Part shown: positions 40,686 through 49,061 of the stretch, in pieces
Layout: each line of letters starts with the position of its first letter
Position numbering within the stretch: the first letter of the stretch is position 1
NCBI RefSeq assembly: GCF_026130545.1
Contig: NZ_JAMOIM010000002.1
Span: forward strand, 186,001-250,000
Direction of reading: 5' to 3'
DNA length: 64,000 nucleotides
Origin: Lichenifustis flavocetrariae
GTDB taxonomy: Bacteria > Pseudomonadota > Alphaproteobacteria > Rhizobiales > Beijerinckiaceae
The notes under the pieces: generated by a model
What the model saw: the letters and a program-made list of their open reading frames with translations, nothing else
Databases searched by the model: none
What the model was told of the DNA's origin: nothing
Made by a program: the position numbers and the translations under genes

Positions 40686-41677
40686 GCGAGCCGAGGGTGG
40701 GTGAGGAGCGCCATCCCCTGCACGACGTCCGCCGAGCCAGCGACAATCTTCCTGCGGGTGGATTGGTTTGGGAGAACGAAGGACGCGACTGGCCGCATCG
40801 AGACGCGAGCAGGTTCATCGAGGCCGGTGGCCTGACGTGGCACGTCCAGGTGATGGGCTCCGGGCCTCCCCTTCTCCTCCTTCATGGCACGGGCGCCTCG
40901 ACCCATTCCTGGCGCGATCTGATGTCACCGCTGGCGGCCCGATTCACGGTGATCGCTCCGGACCTGCCGGGCCACGCTTTCACCGGTCGATCGGACGTCA
41001 CCCGGATGTCGCTGCCAGGAATGGCGGCGGCGTTGAGCAGCCTGCTGCAAAGGCTGGGTCTTTCGCCGCGTTTGGCAGCGGGTCATTCGGCGGGTGCCGC
41101 GATCTTGGCGCAGATGTCTCTCGATCGGCAGATCGCGCCGGCCGGGATCATCAGCCTGAATGGTGCCTTGCTGCCTATCGGCGGCATCGCTGGCCAGATC
41201 TTCTCACCCTTGGCCAAGCTGATGGCGAGCAGCCCGACGGCGGCGCGTTTGTTCTCATGGTGGGCCAGCGACGAAAGCGTCGTCGATCGGCTGATGGCCC
41301 AGACCGGATCGCGGCTCGACGCGAAAGGACTTGCCTTCTACCGCCGCCTCGCGCGCGACCCTCATCACACCGCAGGTGCGTTGGCCATGATGGCCAACTG
41401 GGATTTGGCCGGGCTACAGCGCCGGCTCCCCGGCTTGCCGGTTCCCCTCGTTCTCGTTGTCGGCAGCCGCGATCGAAGTATCCAGCCTAGCGAGGCCTAT
41501 CGTATTCGGCGGCTACTGCCTGGAGCTCAGGTCGAGCAGCTCAAGGGTCTCGGTCATTTGGCGCATGAAGAGCGGCCGGCCGAGATTGTCGATGTCATCA
41601 AGCGCTGGGCCGTGGTTTGGGATGTCATCGAAGAACCGACCGACGATGTCGCGTCGGCCGGGTTTGGCCAGAGCTAA
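40682..41677 (+). CDS. bchO: BchO, alpha/beta-fold protein linked to Mg-chelatase
   Basis: BchO belongs to the alpha/beta-hydrolase superfamily, is conserved next to bchID and is thought to assist Mg-protoporphyrin formation; its reaction is unproven. Family sequence starts WENEGRDWPHRDASRFIEAGGLTWHVQ. The oxyanion motif LLLHGTGASTHSW, nucleophile elbow AAGHSAGAAIL, acid LVVGSRDRSIQPS and His in LKGLGHLAHEE are all present, unlike its neighbour. The GTG at 40682 overlaps the previous stop. TTG at 40763 (LVWENEGRDW) would give the family's normal N-terminus, so the true start is uncertain. Confidence 0.92.
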   Translation: MSEPRVGEERHPLHDVRRASDNLPAGGLVWENEGRDWPHRDASRFIEAGGLTWHVQVMGSGPPLLLLHGTGASTHSWRDLMSPLAARFTVIAPDLPGHAFTGRSDVTRMSLPGMAAALSSLLQRLGLSPRLAAGHSAGAAILAQMSLDRQIAPAGIISLNGALLPIGGIAGQIFSPLAKLMASSPTAARLFSWWASDESVVDRLMAQTGSRLDAKGLAFYRRLARDPHHTAGALAMMANWDLAGLQRRLPGLPVPLVLVVGSRDRSIQPSEAYRIRRLLPGAQVEQLKGLGHLAHEERPAEIVDVIKRWAVVWDVIEEPTDDVASAGFGQS

Positions 41678-41707
41678 CGGCGCGTCAAGCGAAGCATTGT
41701 TTCGCCC

Positions 41708-43297
41708 TCAGTTCTTCGGCGACCCGTTAGCCTCGATGTTGTTGAGTTGGCCATAGACCAACCCACCAAAGCTCCCGAGGACGGCCGACTTTTCGGTGGG
41801 CGGCACGGTGTTGTCGGCCAGGACGATCGGGCAATAGGCTTCAATCATGGCGTTGACGATCGCGTCGTTGGTTGCGGTAGGATCGCTGGACTTGACCTTG
41901 GGCAGCACGTCGTCGATCCGCTGCAGCATGTCGGTCAGCTTGACCCCGGTGAGCGCTTCGCGGACCCCGGCCTGGTTGATCCCTGCGGCCAAGGAGGTCG
42001 TGGCTTCCGGCTTCGAGCACCCGGAGGCCAGGGATGGTAACATCAAGGTCGATGTCTTGGCCCGCAGTGTCCCAACCTGTCCCGCCTCGGCATTGGCCGG
42101 CGCCGCATTGCCCCACGCCGTGCGGGCGTAGTTGACGATAGCCGCGACGGTCTCGTCGCTGAGGGCCGCGCCGGCCGCAGGCATCGGCGCGTAGCCGCCC
42201 GAGGCTGGAAGACCACCGACCACGACACGGATCACATTCTCCGGTCCCGCGGCCGTCACCAATCCGTTCCCGGCCAGAGCAGGTATCTGGCCCTTGACGC
42301 CACGGCCATCGATACCGTGACAGGACGAGCAATTGCTGAGATAGGCACCCGCGCCCGCCGACGCCGTATCGACTTGCGCGGTATCGAGCGGCTTGTAGGT
42401 CTCCGATTTCGAAAATGATTTGAGATAGGCCGCGATGGCGCCCAGATCGGCAGTCGTCAGATACTGCAGCGAGTCGTGGATGGTCTCCTTCATCGGGCCG
42501 ACCGCGATGCCGCGACCGGGTGCGGCGCCGGTCTTGAGATATTGCACGATCTCATCCTGACGCCAGGATCCAACGCCCTCCTTGCCATCGGAGGTGATGT
42601 TCGGCGCATACCATCCCTCGATCTGGCCGCCTTTCAGCTTGCCGCTCCAGTCGGAGGCACCGAGCAGATTGTTATGATTGTGGCACTCTCCGCAGTGGCC
42701 GAGCCCTTCGACAAGATAGGCACCACGATTGACCTCATCGCTCTTGGCCGGATCGGGCTTGAAGGTCGACGGCTTGAAGAAGGCGGTACGCCAGGTCAGC
42801 AGCGCCGTGCGAATGTTGAACGGAAACATGAATTTCAGCGGTTTCCGCGGCGCGTTTTCGGGCGGCAGCGAAAACAGATAGGCTTTGATGGCCAGCGCAT
42901 CGTCCTTCGTGACCTTCGTGTACCAGGGGAACGGGAACACGGGATAAAGGTACTCGCCCTTGTGCCCGATCCCCTCATGCAAGGCCCGGTAGAACTCGTC
43001 GTCGCTCCAATCGCCAATCCCGGTCGCCTTGTCGGGTGTCAGATTGGGTGTGTAGATCGTTCCGAACGGCGTCTCCATCCCCAAGCCGCCCGCGAAAGGC
43101 TTGCCGCCCGGCGTGGTGTGGCATGCGACGCAATCGCCCGCCGTGGCGAGATATTTGCCCCGTTCGGTCAAACTATCCTCAGCTGCGGAGACCGGGTGAG
43201 AGGACAGAAGCATCACACCCGCCGTCAGTGCGGCAGAGATGTTTGCCAGTGAGGAACGAAAGGGCACGGTCAGGCTCGCGCTTCGAAGGGACGCCAT
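41708..43297 (-). CDS. Triheme cytochrome c with extra C-terminal domain
   Basis: Exported cytochrome resembling the three-heme subunit of membrane alcohol/gluconate dehydrogenases. After a signal peptide (MASLRSASL...SAAE) there are three heme sites: CVACH (about residue 56), CGECH (about 202) and CSSCH (about 323). The spacing is that of the family (TPNLTPDKATGIGDWSDDEFYRALHEGIGHKG; WYAPNITSDGKEGVGSW). A C-terminal part of about 118 residues follows the third domain, contains two cysteines without a heme motif and ends near YGQLNNIEANG; I do not recognise it. No dehydrogenase subunit is adjacent, so the electron donor is unknown. Confidence 0.88.
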   Translation of the reverse strand: MASLRSASLTVPFRSSLANISAALTAGVMLLSSHPVSAAEDSLTERGKYLATAGDCVACHTTPGGKPFAGGLGMETPFGTIYTPNLTPDKATGIGDWSDDEFYRALHEGIGHKGEYLYPVFPFPWYTKVTKDDALAIKAYLFSLPPENAPRKPLKFMFPFNIRTALLTWRTAFFKPSTFKPDPAKSDEVNRGAYLVEGLGHCGECHNHNNLLGASDWSGKLKGGQIEGWYAPNITSDGKEGVGSWRQDEIVQYLKTGAAPGRGIAVGPMKETIHDSLQYLTTADLGAIAAYLKSFSKSETYKPLDTAQVDTASAGAGAYLSNCSSCHGIDGRGVKGQIPALAGNGLVTAAGPENVIRVVVGGLPASGGYAPMPAAGAALSDETVAAIVNYARTAWGNAAPANAEAGQVGTLRAKTSTLMLPSLASGCSKPEATTSLAAGINQAGVREALTGVKLTDMLQRIDDVLPKVKSSDPTATNDAIVNAMIEAYCPIVLADNTVPPTEKSAVLGSFGGLVYGQLNNIEANGSPKN

Positions 43298-43369
43298 ATC
43301 GAACGGCCGAGCGCACGTGTGGTTCCCGCACTCGTCCACTCTGGTTGACGATCGTATGCTCTGCGGACC

Positions 43370-44269
43370 TTACACCGAGGCACCGTCTTTGCTTCTTACA
43401 TCGTCGCCCTTCGCTGCGATCTCCTCTCGAACCTGGCCATGGGCCAGAACCGCGAACAAACCCGTTCCGCCCAGAATGTTGCCAAGCAGCGCCGGTATGA
43501 TGAACCCCGTCATCAAGCCCCAAAAGCTTACCTTGCCGGCCAGAAGCAGCAGCCAGGCCTCACCCGATCCTGCGACCACATGGCTGAAGCCGCAGATCGA
43601 GATCACATAGGTGATGAGCACGATCAGCCAGAACTCGCTGCCGCCGCGCGCATTGGGCATGATCCAGGCGATGGATGCCACGAGAAAGCCCGCCGGGACG
43701 CCGCGTAGCAGGATCGTCGTCGCGTCGTGGCCGAGGTTTTTGGCCGAGAGCTCCAAAGCGACGGCAAGTTGTTCCCCCGAGATGATCCAGCCTTTCGCCA
43801 TGACGAGCGCGACCAGGAAGGTGCCCATGAGATTGGCACAGAACACGATGCTCCAGAGCCGGCCGAGGCGGCCGAGGTTGCGCAGGGTGGGATGGGTCGC
43901 GAGCGGGAGGATGACCGTGATCGTATTCTCGGTGAACAGCTGCAGGTTGCCCATGATGACGATCACGAAGCCGACCGAATAGCCGAGCTTCGAGAGGAGT
44001 TCGGACCACTCCGCCGTGGGCAGCCGCATCGCCAGAGCCGATTCGGCCAGGATTGAGGCGCAGATCGAGAACCCCGCCGCAAAGGCCGAAGACACGAGGG
44101 AGAGTAGCGGGCGGTCAAGCTCCTCATCGCCCTGCAGCCGGATCACTTCGTGAACGACTTTCGGCGAGCCCGCCTTTCGTTCAGCGACAGCGGTGATCTC
44201 GTCCTCGGACAGGGTCGGCAGTGGCGAGGCTTCCTTTCCGTCGTCAGGCGTCTCAGGAGATTCGGACAT
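43370..44269 (-). CDS. Formate/nitrite transporter family protein
   Basis: FocA/NirC-type pentameric anion channel, 299 residues. An N-terminal cytosolic extension of about 65 charged residues is followed by six hydrophobic helices. These include LSLVSSAFAAGFSICASILAES, FVIVIMGNLQLFTENTITVILPL with the conserved LFTENT, and ATTILLRGVPAGFLVASIAW. The family's FSHVVAGS motif is present near the C-terminus. The long N-terminal extension resembles the subgroup of unknown substrate rather than FocA or NirC proper. It lies upstream of the triheme cytochrome on the same strand. Confidence 0.9.
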   Translation of the reverse strand: MSESPETPDDGKEASPLPTLSEDEITAVAERKAGSPKVVHEVIRLQGDEELDRPLLSLVSSAFAAGFSICASILAESALAMRLPTAEWSELLSKLGYSVGFVIVIMGNLQLFTENTITVILPLATHPTLRNLGRLGRLWSIVFCANLMGTFLVALVMAKGWIISGEQLAVALELSAKNLGHDATTILLRGVPAGFLVASIAWIMPNARGGSEFWLIVLITYVISICGFSHVVAGSGEAWLLLLAGKVSFWGLMTGFIIPALLGNILGGTGLFAVLAHGQVREEIAAKGDDVRSKDGASV

Positions 44270-44355
44270 GGCGAGCCGTGGAAAAGAGAAAACCCATCGG
44301 AAACGGTGCTCCTATCGGGTCGTCCGGACGTTGTCGTGCAGTTGGAGACGCCATC

Positions 44356-44595
44356 ATGGGCAATAGTCTTGGGCTGATCGAACTCGTGCTGGTGCTCTCG
44401 GGCGCCATGGGTTGGGGGTTCTACGAACTCTGGACGCTCCGTCGCGCGCCGGCGAAGAACGGCAGAACCGCCTCACAGGAAACAGGACGACCCTCTCGTA
44501 TTAACGAGACACCCGCGGCATTCGGAACGGAAGCATCGCCTGCACCACCGGCGCCCGAAAGCGATCCAGCGACAGGCTCTCGTGGATCGCCGTAA
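44356..44595 (+). CDS. Small single-span membrane protein
   Basis: A 79-residue product beginning MGNSLGLIELVLVLSGAMGWGFYELWTLRR: one N-terminal membrane helix followed by a basic stop-transfer and a Pro/Ala/Ser-rich, disordered tail (FGTEASPAPPAPESDPATG). I recognise no family function. It is divergent from the formate/nitrite-type transporter, and its last 95 bases overlap the 3' end of crtC on the other strand. The start at 44356 is preferred to an in-frame start at 44221 because the helix begins there. Confidence 0.6.
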   Translation: MGNSLGLIELVLVLSGAMGWGFYELWTLRRAPAKNGRTASQETGRPSRINETPAAFGTEASPAPPAPESDPATGSRGSP

Positions 44596-45427
44596 CCGGC
44601 GCACCCTGCACATGCGAGGCAACCAGCGAGCGCGCATAAAAGGGCGCATCCTCGAACGTCCGGAGAACGGTGGGGCGCGAGCCTTCATCGGCGCGGGTGG
44701 TGCGTGGCATGCGCCACAGCGTCTTTGCAAGGGTGGCTTGCGGCGGGCAGTCGAGATCCCGGGCCCGGCCGGTCCGGTCGACATGCATGGCGATCGAAAG
44801 TTCTAGCCCGTCGCGGCGCTTGACGTCGTAGAGGATCGCAGTGCCGCCAGGCACCCGGGCGCGTGACCAATCCCAATGGCTGAAGGCCGCTTCGAGCGGG
44901 CCATCGCCATGGTTGATGTCGAAATAGGCCGGACCGCGCCAAGACAGGCCCGGCTCGTCGAGGTCGACCTCGACGGTTGAACAGGGCGCGGCCGGTCGCC
45001 AGCGATGCTGTCCCACGCTGTCGAGGTTAAAGGTCCGGCTGGAAACGGCCTCTGGGTGGACCCGCACCATTCCGCGAATGCGGGACGGAAAAGGTGCGGT
45101 ACGCTCATCGAGGCTGATCGTGAGACTCGTGCCATCCCACACCATCGAGCTTGGCCCGATCGCGAGCGTCGCTGCATCACGGGCGAGCCCGGCGCGGCCT
45201 CGTTCCGTCATGGCCCAGCGGTTGCGCCCCCGACTATAGATGGCGACGTTCATGGCGCAATGATTGAGCGGGTCGCCGCGCCCCCGGCGGCGCGCCCAGG
45301 CGTAATAGGGTGAAAACACGCTGCCGATGAAGCCGATCAGCGTGATGCCGTTCTGGCCGTCGGCGCTCAGGCCGTCGATATACCACCAAGCATAGCCGTC
45401 GGCTGGGACCGGCGCATCGAAGCCCAA
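44501..45427 (-). CDS. crtC: Carotenoid 1,2-hydratase (hydroxyneurosporene synthase)
   Basis: Adds water across the C1-C2 double bond of acyclic carotenoids such as neurosporene or lycopene on the way to spheroidene/spirilloxanthin. CrtC blocks are visible: GYAWWYIDGLSADGQNGITLIGFIGSVFSPYYAWARR near the start, NHCAMNVAIYS, and FDINHGDGPLEAAFSHWDWSRA. The frame runs on far upstream inside crtD, but homology begins at about 45427, where a TTG preceded by GAGGA gives 308 residues. The start therefore lies within crtD (61-base overlap). The 3' end overlaps a small plus-strand gene. Confidence 0.9.
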   Translation of the reverse strand: MGFDAPVPADGYAWWYIDGLSADGQNGITLIGFIGSVFSPYYAWARRRGRGDPLNHCAMNVAIYSRGRNRWAMTERGRAGLARDAATLAIGPSSMVWDGTSLTISLDERTAPFPSRIRGMVRVHPEAVSSRTFNLDSVGQHRWRPAAPCSTVEVDLDEPGLSWRGPAYFDINHGDGPLEAAFSHWDWSRARVPGGTAILYDVKRRDGLELSIAMHVDRTGRARDLDCPPQATLAKTLWRMPRTTRADEGSRPTVLRTFEDAPFYARSLVASHVQGAPVTAIHESLSLDRFRAPVVQAMLPFRMPRVSR

Positions 45428-46944
45428 TCCTCGATCAGGCTCAGGGCCGCCATCCGGCCCGACAGTGCCGCCATCGGCAAGCCGGGCCCGGGGTGGGTGC
45501 TCCCCCCACAGACATAGAGACCCGGCACTCGGCTGCGCACGCCCGGCCGGCGGAACGAGGCCAGCGGGCCGTGCGAGGCCGCGCCATAGAGCGCCCCCCC
45601 GGTGGCCGGGTAGAGCCGATTGAAATCCGCGGGCGTCGTGGTCGTGCAGTGTTCGCGCCGCCAGTCCAGGGTCAGGCCGCAGCGCTCCAGCGTCTGAAAG
45701 GTCCTCGCTTCGCATTGCGCAATCTCCGATGCGTCGAACGAATGGGTGTCGCCTGTGGGCGGGGCGTTGACGATGCAGAACAGGCGCTCTGCCTCCCGGC
45801 CAGCACGGCTCGCGCCCGTCTCGTCGCGATCCTGTGCGCAGACATAGACGGTGGGATTTCGCGGCAAGCGGCGATGCCGGAAGATGTCCTCGAACTCGGC
45901 CTTGTAGGCCTCTGAGAAGAACACATTGTGCCGGGCCAGGGGAAAGCCCCGGCTGGTGGCTTTCAACGCGAAGGTGACGGCCGAAAGCGATCGCTCTCGC
46001 GGTTTGGGGGCCTTGACGGCGCCACGCACCTGAGTCCCGAAAGCGCCGGCCGCCAGGGCTGCGATATCGGCGTTGGAGACAACCGCATCGGCGGTAAGCC
46101 TGGCGCCGTCGTCGAGTTCGACTGCCGCGACTTTGCCGGCTTCGACCCGGATGGTTCGGGCCCCGACCCCATACCGGAACGTCACACCGCGCTTTTGCGC
46201 GAGTGTCGCGAGCGCCACGGCAAGCCGGTGCATGCCGCCCTCGACCAGCCAGACGCCGGCTTGTTCGACATGGGCGACCAGCATCAGCGTGGCCGGACAG
46301 GCGAAGGGGGACGACCCACAATAGGTGGCGTAGCGGGCGAAGAGTTGCCGCAGGCGGGGATCGCGAAAATGCCCCCCGAGCGTCCGCCAGAGTGTCGAGA
46401 AGGGCGCGAGGGCGAACAGGTTTGAGGTTGGGCCGACGGCGCGCATGAGGTTCAGCATGCTGGGCCGCGCGGCCCGAATGAACGGCTGATCGAGTGTGCG
46501 GTAGACATGGCGCGCTTGCGCGCAGAACGCCCGATAGGCCCGGCCCTCCGCGGGTCCGGCGAATGCGCTGATGGCGGCGACGGAGGTCTCGATGTCGGCG
46601 TGCAGGTCGAGATGCTCGCCTGCACCCCACGCGTGACGCGCCAGAACCGTGGCCGGCTTCAACGTGAGGTGCTCGGCGAGGGTCGTGCCGGCTTCCGCGA
46701 AGATCTCCTCGAAGATCTCTCGCATGGTGAAGACGGTGGGGCCGCAATCGATGGCTGAGCCTTCGACACAGGCCTGCCGCAGCTTGCCGCCGGGTACCTG
46801 GCTTCGTTCGAGCACAGTCACGCGCAGACCGCGGCATGCGAGCATCAGGGCAGCCACCAAACCGCCGACACCCGCGCCGATCACGATGACGTGGGGCGTT
46901 CCGCGGGGCGACGACAATGTGGAAAAGACGGTTGAGTGTGCCAC
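45367..46944 (-). CDS. crtD: Carotenoid 3,4-desaturase (methoxyneurosporene dehydrogenase)
   Basis: FAD-dependent desaturase introducing the C3-C4 double bond in hydroxylated acyclic carotenoids. The dinucleotide motif HVIVIGAGVGGLVAALMLACRG lies near the N-terminus, followed by GGKLRQ and DCGPTVFTM. The C-terminal block HPGPGLPMAALSGRMAALSLIEDW is typical of the CrtI/CrtD family, and adjacency to crtC and its 525-residue length fit CrtD. No ATG start exists; GTG 46944 is chosen and could be read from a leaderless or nearly leaderless transcript. It is divergent from crtE with a PpsR box between them. Confidence 0.92.
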   Translation of the reverse strand: MAHSTVFSTLSSPRGTPHVIVIGAGVGGLVAALMLACRGLRVTVLERSQVPGGKLRQACVEGSAIDCGPTVFTMREIFEEIFAEAGTTLAEHLTLKPATVLARHAWGAGEHLDLHADIETSVAAISAFAGPAEGRAYRAFCAQARHVYRTLDQPFIRAARPSMLNLMRAVGPTSNLFALAPFSTLWRTLGGHFRDPRLRQLFARYATYCGSSPFACPATLMLVAHVEQAGVWLVEGGMHRLAVALATLAQKRGVTFRYGVGARTIRVEAGKVAAVELDDGARLTADAVVSNADIAALAAGAFGTQVRGAVKAPKPRERSLSAVTFALKATSRGFPLARHNVFFSEAYKAEFEDIFRHRRLPRNPTVYVCAQDRDETGASRAGREAERLFCIVNAPPTGDTHSFDASEIAQCEARTFQTLERCGLTLDWRREHCTTTTPADFNRLYPATGGALYGAASHGPLASFRRPGVRSRVPGLYVCGGSTHPGPGLPMAALSGRMAALSLIEDWASMRRSQPTAMLGGISTA

Positions 46945-46948
46945 AATG

Positions 46949-46966
46949 TGTCTATACGATGAGACA
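46949..46966. promoter_or_regulatory. PpsR box between crtD and crtE
   Basis: TGTCTATACGATGAGACA is a perfect TGT-N12-ACA site with dyad symmetry extended by one more base pair on each side than TGTC/GACA (TGTGTC / GACACA). It covers the predicted -10 of crtD and lies 47 bases before crtE. Confidence 0.8.
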
Positions 46967-46980
46967 CATAAGAGTGACAA
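46951..46980 (-). promoter_or_regulatory. Putative crtD promoter
   Basis: On the minus strand TTGTCA (46975-46980) and TATAGA (46951-46956) are 18 bases apart. The start point would fall within a few bases of the GTG start codon of crtD. The PpsR box overlaps the -10 element. Confidence 0.4.
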
Positions 46981-47013
46981 GATGAATTGACACTTACTCC
47001 AGGAGGCGGCGCC

Positions 47014-47880
47014 ATGAGCGTCTCGGGTCGGATCGAAAAAGCGCTCGAAGCTGCATTCACCCGGGTCGGCACATCCGATTCTCCTCCGCGGCTTGCCGCC
47101 GGCATGCGCCATGCCGTGTTTCCAGGCGGGGCCCGCATCCGGCCGCGCCTGACGCTGGCGGTCGCCGCAGCCTGCGGCGAGGATGAGCCGGCGCTGGTCG
47201 ATTTCGCCGGTGCCGCCATCGAACTCATGCATTGCGCCTCACTGGTGCATGACGACCTTCCCTGTTTCGACGACGCCGACCTCAGGCGCGGGCGCCCGAG
47301 CGTGCACAAGTGTTTCGATGAACGAACCGCCGTGCTGGCCGGCGACGCCCTGATCGTCCTCGCCTTTCAAATCCTCGCGCTCGGGTCAACGCAACCGCAG
47401 CGGCTCGGCGCCTTAGTGACCATCCTGGCACGCGCTGTCGGGGGCCCGGCCGGTATCGTCGCCGGCCAGGCTTGGGAATGCGAGGACGCACCCGATGTCG
47501 GCCTCTATCACAGACAGAAGACGGGAGCGCTTTTCGCAGGGGCTTCCATGATCGGCGCCGCCGCGTGCGGAGCGCAACACGACGCGTGGCGGCAGCTCGG
47601 GGAGACACTCGGGGAAGCCTATCAGGCCGCAGACGACATCGGCGATGCCGAATCCTCAGTCGAGGCGCTTGGCAAACCCGTCGGACGCGATCTGGCATTC
47701 GGACGTCCCAGCATCGTCGCCCAGTTCGGCCTTGCCGGCGCGCTGCAGCGGTTCGACAGGCTGGTCGAGGAAGCTATCGCCTCGATTCCCTCCTGCCCGG
47801 GCGTGAACGACCTTCAGACGCTGATCATCACGGAATCGCGACGCCTACTGCCGAAGCAGCATTGGCAGCGGGCCGCTTGA
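47014..47880 (+). CDS. crtE: Geranylgeranyl diphosphate synthase
   Basis: Polyprenyl synthase making C20 diphosphate for carotenoids and for the bacteriochlorophyll tail. In 288 residues it has the first Asp-rich motif HDDLPCFDDADLRRGRPSVH, with the four-residue insertion typical of bacterial GGPP synthases, and the second QAADDIGD. The ATG at 47014 is preceded by AGGAGG, which decides the start; an in-frame start at 46987 is not supported. It is divergent from crtD and followed four bases later by crtF. Confidence 0.95.
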   Translation: MSVSGRIEKALEAAFTRVGTSDSPPRLAAGMRHAVFPGGARIRPRLTLAVAAACGEDEPALVDFAGAAIELMHCASLVHDDLPCFDDADLRRGRPSVHKCFDERTAVLAGDALIVLAFQILALGSTQPQRLGALVTILARAVGGPAGIVAGQAWECEDAPDVGLYHRQKTGALFAGASMIGAAACGAQHDAWRQLGETLGEAYQAADDIGDAESSVEALGKPVGRDLAFGRPSIVAQFGLAGALQRFDRLVEEAIASIPSCPGVNDLQTLIITESRRLLPKQHWQRAA

Positions 47881-47884
47881 GGTT

Positions 47885-49021
47885 GTGACCACGACGGCAT
47901 TGGGTCTGCCGGCCCTCCGCGACTGGCAGGCCTGGCGCGATCGCCTGCTGGCGAGCGCCCGCTTCCAGCGTTGGGCGATTCGCTTTCCGCCGACCCGGTG
48001 GATCGCGCGACGCCGCGCCCGCACGCTGTTCGACCTCTGCGCCGGCTTCGTCTATTCGCAGGTGCTCTTTGCCTGCGTGAAGCTTGGCATCTTCGAGCAA
48101 CTGTCCAAGGGTCCGCAAAGCCTCGCGGCGCTCGCCCGTCATTCGTCGCTGAGCGAGGACGCGACACGGCGGCTCCTGGAAGCGGCCCGATCCCTGGAGC
48201 TCGTCGAGATTCGCAAAGGGGAGCTCTACGGGCTCGGTGCGCTCGGCGCGGCCCTACGCGGCAATCCAGGGGTGGCCGCGATGATCGCCCACCATCAGGC
48301 GCTCTACGCCGATCTCGCCGACCCTGTCGCGCTGCTGCGGGGCGCCTCGACCTCACACGATCTTGCCTCTTACTGGCCCTATTCGGGACGCCCGCACCCG
48401 AGGCAACTCACGGCGGACGACACCGATCCCTATACCACCCTGATGGGGCAGACCCAGGCAATGATCGCGGCCGAGGTTCTGCAGGCCCATTCATTCACGC
48501 AACATCGTGTGTTGCTCGATGTTGGCGGCGGCGACGGCAGCTTCCTGATGGCTGTCGCCGCGCAGGCGCCGAAGATCCGCCTCATGCTGTTCGATCTGCC
48601 GCCCGTCGCCGAACGGGCTCGACTTCGCTTGTCCGGCGCAGGCTTGGCGACACGCGCGACGGTCACTGGCGGCGATTTTCGCGTCGATCCGCTGCCCGAG
48701 GGCGCCGACATCGTTACCTTGGTGCGCGTCATCCACGATCACAACGACGACACGGCGCTGGCGATTCTCCAGGCGGTTCGCCATGCCCTCCCTTCGAACG
48801 GTACGCTGATTCTCGCCGAGCCGATGGCTGACACACGGGGAGCCGAACCGATCGGCCACGCCTATTTCGGCTTTTATCTCCTGGCCATGGGCCAAGGCCG
48901 GCCGCGGAGTCGCGCCGAGCTGACGGCATTGCTGCACCTCGCGGGGTTCGGCACGGTCAACGCAGTCAAGACCGGTATGCCGATGTTGACCAGTGTTCTG
49001 ATCGCCCACCTGTCAACGTAG
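47885..49021 (+). CDS. crtF: Hydroxycarotenoid O-methyltransferase
   Basis: SAM-dependent O-methyltransferase that methylates the C1 hydroxyl of demethylspheroidene and related carotenoids. It has 378 residues: an N-terminal dimerisation/winged-helix part (LFDLCAGFVYSQVLFACVKLGIFEQL) and a C-terminal Rossmann domain with the SAM motif VLLDVGGGDGSFLMAVA. The segment VRVIHDHNDDTALAIL carries the family's catalytic His and Asp region. The GTG start lies four bases after the crtE stop. It precedes bchC by about 100 bases holding two PpsR boxes. Confidence 0.94.
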   Translation: MTTTALGLPALRDWQAWRDRLLASARFQRWAIRFPPTRWIARRRARTLFDLCAGFVYSQVLFACVKLGIFEQLSKGPQSLAALARHSSLSEDATRRLLEAARSLELVEIRKGELYGLGALGAALRGNPGVAAMIAHHQALYADLADPVALLRGASTSHDLASYWPYSGRPHPRQLTADDTDPYTTLMGQTQAMIAAEVLQAHSFTQHRVLLDVGGGDGSFLMAVAAQAPKIRLMLFDLPPVAERARLRLSGAGLATRATVTGGDFRVDPLPEGADIVTLVRVIHDHNDDTALAILQAVRHALPSNGTLILAEPMADTRGAEPIGHAYFGFYLLAMGQGRPRSRAELTALLHLAGFGTVNAVKTGMPMLTSVLIAHLST

Positions 49022-49035
49022 ATTGACGCTCCATT

Positions 49036-49053
49036 TGTATATTTTGGTTGACA
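49036..49053 (+). promoter_or_regulatory. PpsR box 1 upstream of bchC
   Basis: TGTATATTTTGGTTGACA is an exact TGT-N12-ACA site. Its right half-site contains TTGACA (49048-49053), a probable -35 hexamer of the bchC promoter. Confidence 0.8.
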
Positions 49054-49061
49054 GTCCTGGG

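Noticed and set aside
45428..46837. Long minus-strand open frame continuous with crtC, giving an apparent 778-residue protein
   Set aside because: Residues before about position 470 are an arginine/proline-rich out-of-frame reading of crtD; only the last 308 residues are CrtC.
46975..47001. Second PpsR box near crtE from two TGACA half-sites
   Set aside because: The half-sites are direct repeats, not inverted, and do not meet TGT-N12-ACA.
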